Part shown: piece after piece, positions 1-5,357 of the stretch
How the letters are laid out: each line of letters starts with the position of its first letter
Position numbering within the stretch: the stretch's first letter is position 1
DNA from: Chloroflexota bacterium
Lineage (GTDB): Bacteria; Chloroflexota; UBA6077
DNA: 5,357 nt
Assembly (NCBI GenBank): GCA_021806765.1
Contig: JAJZQR010000345.1
Coordinates: 1-5,357 of the forward strand
Direction: 5' to 3'
Notes under the pieces: model-generated
What the model was told of the DNA's origin: nothing
Databases searched by the model: none
What the model saw: the letters and a program-made list of their open reading frames with translations, nothing else
Position numbers and translations under genes: made by a program

Positions 1-361
1 CTATTTGACTCGCTATAACCTGCAGGAGCATGTCGATCTCGAAGGGCTTACCAAGGTACCCCTCGGCCCCTATCTCCTCCGCCCTCTTCCTGGCATCCTC
101 GGCAGCGGTCAGCACCACAATCGGGGCCTGGCGGTCGTACCTGGCCCGAAACTCCCGGGCGAACTGCCAGCCGTTCGTGCCAGGCATCTTCATATCCAGG
201 AGGATGACGGCCGGCATCTCTTGCGCCACCTTCTCCAGCCCATCCTGGCCATCGATGGCCGTGATCACCCGATAGCCTGCCTCGTCCAACAGCATCTGCA
301 CCATCCCGAGCAACTCCACGTCGTCGTCCACCACCAGCACCGATCTAGCCCTGCCTGTCAT
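1..361 (-). CDS. Response regulator receiver domain protein (C-terminus cut by window edge)
   Basis: A CheY-like receiver domain, expected to be the phosphorylation partner of the histidine kinase encoded just upstream. The 120 visible residues hold the whole fold: the hydrophobic first strand SVLVVDDD with acidic D12/D13, the phosphoacceptor D56 in ILLDMKMPG, the switch T85 in IVVLTA, and K105 in the GKPF motif. All residues needed for phosphorylation are therefore present. The ATG at 361 lies inside the end of the kinase gene (17-nt overlap, different frame) and has an AAGGGG ribosome site 4 nt upstream, which points to translational coupling. The frame is still open at position 1. The last visible residues (LLQVIASQI) belong to the final receiver helix, so the protein either ends just outside the window as a stand-alone receiver or continues into an unseen output domain. 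Its output (DNA binding, enzyme or none) cannot be judged here. The family call is near certain. Confidence 0.95.
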   Translation of the reverse strand, partial: MTGRARSVLVVDDDVELLGMVQMLLDEAGYRVITAIDGQDGLEKVAQEMPAVILLDMKMPGTNGWQFAREFRARYDRQAPIVVLTAAEDARKRAEEIGAEGYLGKPFEIDMLLQVIASQI

Positions 362-2804
362 CGTTCCCCTTCGCGAGCGGCAAACTGAAGTAGAAGGTCG
401 ATCCCTTTCCCTCCTCGCTGTCGAACCAGATGCGGCCCTTGTGCTGCTCGACGGTGAGCTTGCTCAAGTAGAGGCTGAGGGCCACTGTGCCCCGGTAGCC
501 GGGGGCGCCGGCGGGCACGGCTTCGTAGAAGGGCTCGAAGATGTGGGGCTGCCGATCCCTGGGGATGCCCACCCCATGGTCCGTCACCGATACCACTGCC
601 TCCCCCTCCTGAGCCCGCACCCGCACCTCGATCTCCCCACCCTTCGGAGAATACTTGATCGCGTTGTCCACCAGACTCACCAACACCTCCTCGATCCGCT
701 CACGGTCGGCATCAACCGGGGCCGGCGCCCCCCGCTCCAGAACCAGCCGGTGGATCTGGGTGGTGACCTGCACCCGCTGGACCACCTCCGCGGCGAGTTC
801 GCCCAGATCGAAGCGCACCCGACGGATCTCCGGTGGGGCGACCCGCAATCGGACGACCTCCAGCATCTCCTGGACCCTGCGGCTGATCCGGTCGGCCTGA
901 GAGTTGATTACCTGGATGGCCTTGCCCTCCCGAGGCTCGTGCCCCTCCGGCGCCCACTGGCGCATCAGTTGAGCATAGCCCTTGATGGTGGTGACGGGGG
1001 TCTTCAGCTCGTGGGCGGCAGCGGAGATGAACTCATCCCGCAGCCGCTCCTGCTCTTTGATGAAGGTGATGTCCTGGAAAGCTAGCACGGCTCCGACGAT
1101 CTGCCCCTCGCTATCGCGTAGCGGGTTCGAGTTGGTCAGGGCATGCACCTCACGGCCTGAGGGCTGACGGATCAGCAGCTCCACACCGGCACAGGTTTCT
1201 CCGCGCAGGGCGCGGCTAGACGGAAGCTCCTCGGTGGGTAAGGGCTCACCGGTGGGCTGTCGGATCCCATAGTAGGCGGTTGTCTCGGCGATGCCTACCT
1301 CCGGCACCAGGGGCCGGCCCAGGATAGCCTCAGCCGCCCGGTTGAAGAGCACTAGGCGGGGGCCCTCCTGCGCGGAGTAGACGATTATGCCGACGGGAGC
1401 AGTGTCGATGAGCACCTGCAGCCGGTTGCGCTCCTCCTGTGCCGCCTCCAGCAGCCTCGCCTGGTAGACGGCCAGCGCAGCCCGCTCGGCCACCACCGCC
1501 AGCAGCTCCCCCTCGGGTGGAGTGAACTCCCTCGGCGCCAGGAAGTTCATCTCAACCACCCCGATGACCTCCTCCCCAATCCGCATGGGTGCCCCCAGCA
1601 TCCCCCTGATACGGCTTTGCCTGACGTAGGGGCTCCAGGTGGTCGTCGTATCGGCCTGAGCATCTCGCACCCGCAAGACCGCGTTGCGGGCCGCCACTCG
1701 TCCGGCGAGGCTCTCTCCCATCCTCACTCGGAAACCGGCATACTCCTTCGGGATCCCAACCGTCTTCCTGAGCACCAGTTCCTGACCGGCCGGGTCCACA
1801 AGGAAGATGGCCCCGGCGCTCGCCCGCATGTTGGACACCGTACGCTCCAGGACGCCCTGGAGCAACGGTTCCAGCCCCTGCCGGGCGAGGGCAGGGTCCG
1901 TCACCCGCTGCAGCGCTTGCAACTCCCGGGTCCTCTCTCGCTCCCGCCGATAGAGCCCTACGTACTCGGAAAGCAGACCGAACAGAAGCACGGAGAAGGC
2001 AGCGACCCAGAGAATCCGCTGAAAGTACCACCACTGATCGTAGAACTGGAGACCGATGATGACGGTGAGGATGGCGAAGGCGAGGATCAACTGACTGACG
2101 GCCAGGTAGCCGAAGAGCGAATCGCCGGTTTGCCGGTAGCGGCGAGCCGAGAGCACGGTGCCTACCGCGAACCCGAACACGAGGACGGAGTCCCAACCAA
2201 CGTTGAGAGGAGTCCAGGCCCCATCGACCACGAGCAACGGCAGGGACTGCTCGTAGACCGTCAACAGCCAGGCTACCAGGACAAGGATCGCCCCCGCAGC
2301 TACCACCAGCCAGAGCGACCAGCGCTCGCCAGCCGCCCCGGCCGCCGGCCAGGAGACAAAGAGCGCTGCCAGCAGGGACAGGACCAGGGCGCTGAACTGG
2401 AGGTGCCAGAACCAACTCGGGGTGTTGTGGAGTCCGGAAATGACACCTCGCCCGCTCGGAAGAAGGCCCGGGATGGACAGAACGTAGAACACAGCGAAGA
2501 TGGTGAAGCCGATGAAGGCCACGCCTATCCAGAAGGGCGCTGGCTCCCGTAGCACCCGATATCGCCCGAAGCTGAGGAAGGCGATGCTGAGGCCCGCCAG
2601 CGCCGCTAAGCTGTCCATCATCGGTGAATACCAGATGAGGGCCACGCTGACCTGGCCCCGGCCCCAGAGGACGAAGAGGATCCCGTAGAGGACGGCCAGA
2701 CCGACGGCAATGGCGATGGTCGCACGCAGCAGCGGGTCGCCAGAACGCCGAGGATCCCAGTCTCTCGCGGACAACGTCCAGCACCTCATCACGATTGCGC
2801 GCAA
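345..2804 (-). CDS. Membrane sensor histidine kinase: MASE4-like membrane domain, GAF, PAS, HisKA, HATPase_c
   Basis: An 819-residue sensor kinase that would autophosphorylate on histidine and pass the phosphate to the adjacent response regulator. Residues 26-282 hold about eight hydrophobic helices (near 26-47, 60-80, 90-112, 131-152, 162-184, 203-220, 230-252, 260-282). The WFWHLQF and WWYFQRILW stretches resemble the MASE4 membrane sensor family (tentative). A charged signalling helix (285-318) leads to a GAF domain (about 310-455) and a PAS domain (about 460-585). The HisKA H-box is AAAHELKTP with phosphoacceptor H598. HATPase_c has an N-box with N714 (LVDNAIKYSP), a G1 box DHGVGIP (742-748) and an F-box IFEPFY. 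The G2 box, normally GTGLGL, reads GTVALSL (772-778): every glycine of the motif is replaced, so ATP-lid function may be altered. The preferred start is TTG at 2804, six bases after GGAGG. GTG at 2792 and ATG at 2789 are alternatives with worse spacing. The ligand is unknown. It precedes and overlaps the response regulator, as in a two-gene operon. Confidence 0.95.
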   Translation of the reverse strand: MRAIVMRCWTLSARDWDPRRSGDPLLRATIAIAVGLAVLYGILFVLWGRGQVSVALIWYSPMMDSLAALAGLSIAFLSFGRYRVLREPAPFWIGVAFIGFTIFAVFYVLSIPGLLPSGRGVISGLHNTPSWFWHLQFSALVLSLLAALFVSWPAAGAAGERWSLWLVVAAGAILVLVAWLLTVYEQSLPLLVVDGAWTPLNVGWDSVLVFGFAVGTVLSARRYRQTGDSLFGYLAVSQLILAFAILTVIIGLQFYDQWWYFQRILWVAAFSVLLFGLLSEYVGLYRRERERTRELQALQRVTDPALARQGLEPLLQGVLERTVSNMRASAGAIFLVDPAGQELVLRKTVGIPKEYAGFRVRMGESLAGRVAARNAVLRVRDAQADTTTTWSPYVRQSRIRGMLGAPMRIGEEVIGVVEMNFLAPREFTPPEGELLAVVAERAALAVYQARLLEAAQEERNRLQVLIDTAPVGIIVYSAQEGPRLVLFNRAAEAILGRPLVPEVGIAETTAYYGIRQPTGEPLPTEELPSSRALRGETCAGVELLIRQPSGREVHALTNSNPLRDSEGQIVGAVLAFQDITFIKEQERLRDEFISAAAHELKTPVTTIKGYAQLMRQWAPEGHEPREGKAIQVINSQADRISRRVQEMLEVVRLRVAPPEIRRVRFDLGELAAEVVQRVQVTTQIHRLVLERGAPAPVDADRERIEEVLVSLVDNAIKYSPKGGEIEVRVRAQEGEAVVSVTDHGVGIPRDRQPHIFEPFYEAVPAGAPGYRGTVALSLYLSKLTVEQHKGRIWFDSEEGKGSTFYFSLPLAKGNDDRQG
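366..371 (-). promoter_or_regulatory. Ribosome binding site of the response regulator, inside the kinase gene
   Basis: On the minus strand the sequence reads AAGGGG, a 4-nt spacer, then ATG (361-359). The site lies within the last codons of the kinase gene, 5' of its TAG (347-345). A ribosome finishing the kinase could therefore reinitiate on the response regulator. This supports the ATG at 361 as the start. Confidence 0.6.
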
Positions 2805-2807
2805 CAG

Positions 2808-2816
2808 TCACCTCCC
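2808..2816 (-). promoter_or_regulatory. Strong Shine-Dalgarno that selects a TTG start for the kinase
   Basis: On the minus strand the sequence is GGGAGGTGA, close to a perfect anti-16S complement, with six bases between GGAGG and TTG (2804-2802). The in-frame GTG (2792) and ATG (2789) lie 18 and 21 bases from GGAGG, too far for efficient initiation. This site therefore decides in favour of TTG. No convincing minus-strand promoter is seen upstream of it in the intergenic region. Confidence 0.65.
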
Positions 2817-2887
2817 GCAATCCCTGTGCCGATTGGTGGGATCGTTGGGCGTGGTTCACGGCAAGTGGTTCAGGGTCCGGAAGCGTA

Positions 2888-2916
2888 TTGACAGGCTGCA
2901 GGTGCAGCCGTATCGT
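2888..2916 (+). promoter_or_regulatory. Sigma-70-like promoter of the cyclase gene
   Basis: A perfect -35 hexamer TTGACA (2888-2893) is followed by a 17-base spacer and the -10-like hexamer TATCGT (2911-2916, four of six consensus bases, including the key T-A at the start and T at the end). Transcription would begin near 2923. That leaves a leader of only about 17 bases before the ATG at 2940, with no recognisable Shine-Dalgarno in it. The orientation and distance fit the cyclase gene as target. It is prediction from sequence only, but a perfect -35 at ideal spacing in such GC-rich DNA is unlikely to be chance. Confidence 0.6.
2894..2909. repeat. 7-2-7 perfect inverted repeat filling the promoter spacer (putative operator)
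   Basis: GGCTGCA, a GG centre, then TGCAGCC: a perfect dyad of seven-base arms. It starts directly after the -35 hexamer and ends one base before the -10 hexamer of the cyclase promoter. A dimeric regulator bound here would either block RNA polymerase or, as MerR-family proteins do, reshape the spacer. MerR promoters usually have 19-20-base spacers, whereas this one has the optimal 17, so repression is the simpler guess. With a two-base loop it is a poor RNA hairpin, and it lies upstream of the predicted transcript start, so a terminator is unlikely. The operator role is inferred. Confidence 0.5.
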
Positions 2917-2939
2917 GTTCCCGTTCAAACTTATAGTTG

Positions 2940-5357
2940 ATGAGGAACTTCCGTTTGCGGGTTCCTGATGAACTGCCGGCCGATCGCAGGCTGGTGACCA
3001 CCATGTTCGCCGACCTCTCGGGGTTCACGGCCCTAGCCGAGTCCATGGACCCCGAGGAGTTGCGCGACCTGATGGCGGACTGCTTCGAGGCCCTGGTGCC
3101 GGTCGTCGAGAGGTACGGGGGCACCATCGACAAGTTCATCGGGGACGAGGTCATGGCCCTGTTCGGGGCACCCGTGGCCCACGAAGACGACCCCGAGCGG
3201 GCCTTGCGGGCTGCCCTGGAGATGATGGAGGCCCTGGCGGCCTTCAACGCCCGACGGGCTACGCAACTGGGGATCCACTTCGGGATCAACACCGGGCTGG
3301 TCCTGGCAGGCGGCGTCGGGGTGCGTGACCGCCAGGGTTATTCGGTCCTGGGCGACCCCGTTAACCTGGCCTCTCGCCTGGCAGATCTGGCAACCACGGG
3401 CGAGATCCTCGTGGGGCCCGACACCCACCGCCTCACCAACACCCTCTTCGACTTTCAGCCCCTGGGCCCCCATCAATTCAAGGGTAAGGCCGAGGATGTT
3501 CCAGTATACAGGCTGGTCGGAGCCCGCTCCCCGGCCTCCCTCCGCCAAGGGCTATCGGCCCACGGTATCGGCTCGCCCCTGGTCGGGCGCGATGGGGAGG
3601 TTGCCACGCTCACGGGCTGCGTCGACCGGTTGCTGGCCGGGCAGGGAGGGCTGGTTTCCATCATCGCCGAGGCCGGCCTCGGGAAATCCCGGCTGGTGGC
3701 GGAGGTTCGACGGCAATCGACCGGGCGCGGGGTCGCGTGGCTGGAGGGGCGCGCCCTCTCCTTCAGCCAGAATCTCAGCTACCTGCCCTTCCTGGAGATC
3801 CTCCAAGCCGATGCGGGGATCACCATCGAGGATCACGACACGGAACGGTGGGTGAAGCTGGAGCGGAGGGTAAGAGCCCTCTTTCCAGAGGACGCAGTGG
3901 AGGTGTTGCCCTACCTGGCTACCCTGCTTTCGCTGGAGGTGCAGGGCGAACTGGCGGAGAGGGTCAAGTACCTGGACAGCGAGGGCATGGGCAGGCAGCT
4001 GTTCCGCACGGCGCGCCGCTACTTCTCCAGGCTGGCCCAGGAACGCCCCCTGGTCCTCGTCTTCGAGGACATCCACTGGCTGGACCAGTCCTCGGCTGCC
4101 CTGGCGGAGCACCTGTTTCCTCTGGTGAGGGAGGTGCCCCTGCTGATCTGTGGAGTGGGCCGTCGCGATCCGGAGACGCTGCTCACCCGCTTGCCCGAGA
4201 TCGCCCCCGCGGAGTACTCCGACCGCTACACCGAGATCGATCTCGCTCCTCTGTCTCCGGAGCAGCGGATGCGACTGGTTCGGAACCTGATGGACAGGGG
4301 AGAGCTACCGGTCCACCTGCAGGAGAGCATCCTTCAGAAGACCGAAGGGAACCCCTTCTTCATCGAGGAGGTGATTCGGGCCCTCGTCGACCTCGGGGGA
4401 TTGACCAGGGACCGGCTCACCGGCCGATGGCAGGTCACCAAGCAGGTGGAGCAGATCACGATCCCGGACAGCCTCCAGGCCGTCATCATGGCTCGCATCG
4501 ACCGCCTGGACGAGGACGCCAGGGAGACCCTCAAGCTGGCCGCCGTGGTGGGCCGCAGCTTCTTCTACCGTGTGCTGGAGAGCCTGGCCGAGGCGGAGCG
4601 GGAGTTGGACCGGCATCTGTCGGAACTCGAGCGCCTCGAGTTGGTGCGAGAGAAGCGCCGCCTCCCCGACCTGGAGTACATATTCAAGCACGCGCTGGTG
4701 CAGGAGACGGTCTACGAAAGCATCCTCCTACAACGGCGGCGGGCGCTGCACCGACGGGTAGGCGAGCAGATCGAGAGCCTCTTCGCCGATCGTCTGGAGG
4801 AGTTCTACGGCCTGCTGGCCTACCACTACAGCCGGGCCGAAGAGTGGGAGAAGGCACAGGAGTACCTGCTGAAGGCCGGGGACCAGGCCAGCAGGGTGGC
4901 GGCCGACGCCGAGGCCCTGGCCCACTACCGGCAGGCGCTGGCGGCCTACGCCAAAGCATTCGGGGAGCGATGGGATCCCGTCCAACGGGCCGTGCTGGAA
5001 CGAAGGATCGGGGAGGCACTGTTCCGGCGTGGGGAGCACGAACAGGCCCAGGAGTATCTCCTCCGGGCGCTGGCCCTGTTGGGTAGCCCCTACCCCTCTT
5101 CCCGCCGGGGCATTCGCCGGGCCATCCTCGCGCAGATTGCGCGGCAGGTTGCTCATCGCATCCTTCCGGGTTGGTTCGTGAGATCGACGCCTGGGACAGT
5201 GGACCGGGCCGCAGAGGAACGATGCCGGCAGTACGAGATGATGAAGTGGATCGACTTCTTCGCTGCGCCGGAGCCCTACTCTCTGGACGCACTCCTGATG
5301 CTGAACGTTGCCGAGGAGAGCGGCCTCCTCCCCGACGTGGCGCAGGGCGCAGCGGGT
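2940..5357 (+). CDS. Class III adenylate cyclase fused to STAND/AAA ATPase and TPR-like tail (C-terminus cut by window edge)
   Basis: The 806 visible residues begin with a class III nucleotidyl cyclase domain (about 15-195). It has metal-binding D25 (MFADLSGFT) and D69 (KFIGDEVMALFG), the purine-selecting K65, S135 where D or T is usual for ATP cyclases, and transition-state N142 and R146 (GDPVNLASRL). Cyclic AMP is the probable product. A predicted-ATPase domain of the COG3899 type follows (about 212-440): Walker A is AEAGLGKS (243-250, K249), with Ala in place of the usual first Gly, and Walker B is LVLVFED (D377). The family signatures GNPFFIEEV (470-478) and FKHALVQETVYE (582-593) come next, and then helical TPR-like repeats (about 620-715). 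No signal peptide or membrane segment is seen, so it is cytoplasmic. Relatives are commonly 1000 residues or more, so several hundred residues probably lie beyond the right edge. The ATG at 2940 is chosen because RRLVTTMFADLSGFT must be included and an in-frame TAG lies at 2934. It has no clear ribosome site. The cyclase/ATPase assignment is firm; the signal is unknown. Confidence 0.95.
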   Translation, partial: MRNFRLRVPDELPADRRLVTTMFADLSGFTALAESMDPEELRDLMADCFEALVPVVERYGGTIDKFIGDEVMALFGAPVAHEDDPERALRAALEMMEALAAFNARRATQLGIHFGINTGLVLAGGVGVRDRQGYSVLGDPVNLASRLADLATTGEILVGPDTHRLTNTLFDFQPLGPHQFKGKAEDVPVYRLVGARSPASLRQGLSAHGIGSPLVGRDGEVATLTGCVDRLLAGQGGLVSIIAEAGLGKSRLVAEVRRQSTGRGVAWLEGRALSFSQNLSYLPFLEILQADAGITIEDHDTERWVKLERRVRALFPEDAVEVLPYLATLLSLEVQGELAERVKYLDSEGMGRQLFRTARRYFSRLAQERPLVLVFEDIHWLDQSSAALAEHLFPLVREVPLLICGVGRRDPETLLTRLPEIAPAEYSDRYTEIDLAPLSPEQRMRLVRNLMDRGELPVHLQESILQKTEGNPFFIEEVIRALVDLGGLTRDRLTGRWQVTKQVEQITIPDSLQAVIMARIDRLDEDARETLKLAAVVGRSFFYRVLESLAEAERELDRHLSELERLELVREKRRLPDLEYIFKHALVQETVYESILLQRRRALHRRVGEQIESLFADRLEEFYGLLAYHYSRAEEWEKAQEYLLKAGDQASRVAADAEALAHYRQALAAYAKAFGERWDPVQRAVLERRIGEALFRRGEHEQAQEYLLRALALLGSPYPSSRRGIRRAILAQIARQVAHRILPGWFVRSTPGTVDRAAEERCRQYEMMKWIDFFAAPEPYSLDALLMLNVAEESGLLPDVAQGAAG

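Noticed and set aside
247..260. 14-base perfect palindrome GGCCATCGATGGCC
   Set aside because: It encodes part of the conserved receiver domain (AIDGQDG region) and sits in no regulatory context. It is most likely a codon coincidence.
1844..1863. 8-4-8 inverted repeat (GCTCCAGG / CCTGGAGC)
   Set aside because: It lies inside the kinase GAF coding region, has no U tract and no gene boundary nearby. Dyads of this size are expected in GC-rich coding DNA.
1617..2552. Plus-strand open frame antisense to the kinase gene
   Set aside because: Its composition (Pro, Arg, Glu, Gly) matches the antisense of hydrophobic membrane-helix codons. It has no recognisable domain and no ribosome site that I can see.
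2795..2804. 10-base palindrome TTGCGCGCAA that includes the kinase TTG start codon
   Set aside because: It is short, and its flanks do not extend the symmetry. It could be an operator, but chance is as likely in this GC-rich stretch.
1552..2928. Long minus-strand open frame overlapping the kinase membrane and GAF region
   Set aside because: Its translation is mostly Arg/Pro/Gly/His-rich low-complexity sequence from a shifted frame over GC-rich coding DNA. The annotated frame carries clear membrane helices and GAF motifs.
2930..2935. TATAAG on the minus strand as a -10 box for the kinase operon
   Set aside because: The bases 17 upstream (GCAAAC) do not resemble a -35 hexamer, and it overlaps the cyclase start region. 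There is no other support for a promoter there.
3737..5086. Long plus-strand open frame of 449 codons inside the cyclase gene
   Set aside because: It is the shifted frame of the cyclase-ATPase, very rich in Gly/Pro/Arg with no motif. The correct frame shows Walker A, Walker B and the family signatures over the same bases.

Overview
The window is dense, GC-rich bacterial DNA made up of two-component and cyclic-nucleotide signalling genes. Three real genes cover almost all of it. A leftward pair, a membrane sensor histidine kinase followed by a receiver-domain response regulator, occupies positions 1-2804. A rightward class III nucleotide cyclase fused to a STAND/AAA-type ATPase and a helical-repeat tail occupies 2940-5357. 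The kinase and the cyclase are transcribed divergently from a 135-bp intergenic region. The response regulator is cut by the left edge and the cyclase by the right edge.

Organism: the high GC, the multi-domain GAF-PAS kinase with a polytopic membrane sensor, and the cyclase-ATPase-TPR architecture are typical of Chloroflexota. Actinomycetota and some Rhizobiales also carry such cyclases. This assignment rests on architecture and codon use only. No rRNA, tRNA or phylogenetic marker is present to settle it. There are no mobile elements, CRISPR arrays or RNA genes.

Layout: (1) 1-361, minus strand, response regulator receiver domain with an intact phosphoacceptor pocket, overlapping the kinase gene by 17 nt. 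(2) 345-2804, minus strand, 819-residue kinase: about eight membrane helices (MASE4-like), signalling helix, GAF, PAS, HisKA and HATPase_c. It probably starts at a TTG behind a strong Shine-Dalgarno. Its G2 ATP-lid motif has lost all of its glycines. (3) 2805-2939, intergenic, with a good sigma-70-like promoter facing the cyclase. The spacer of that promoter is a 7-2-7 perfect inverted repeat. (4) 2940-5357, plus strand, 806 visible residues of the cyclase-ATPase.

Likely logic (inference): the membrane kinase senses an envelope or redox/ligand signal and phosphorylates the co-translated response regulator. The divergent cyclase makes cAMP under control of its own ATPase/TPR module. The palindrome inside the cyclase promoter suggests that a dimeric DNA-binding protein represses or remodels it. 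No such regulator is visible in the window; the response regulator could be it only if a DNA-binding domain follows beyond the left edge.
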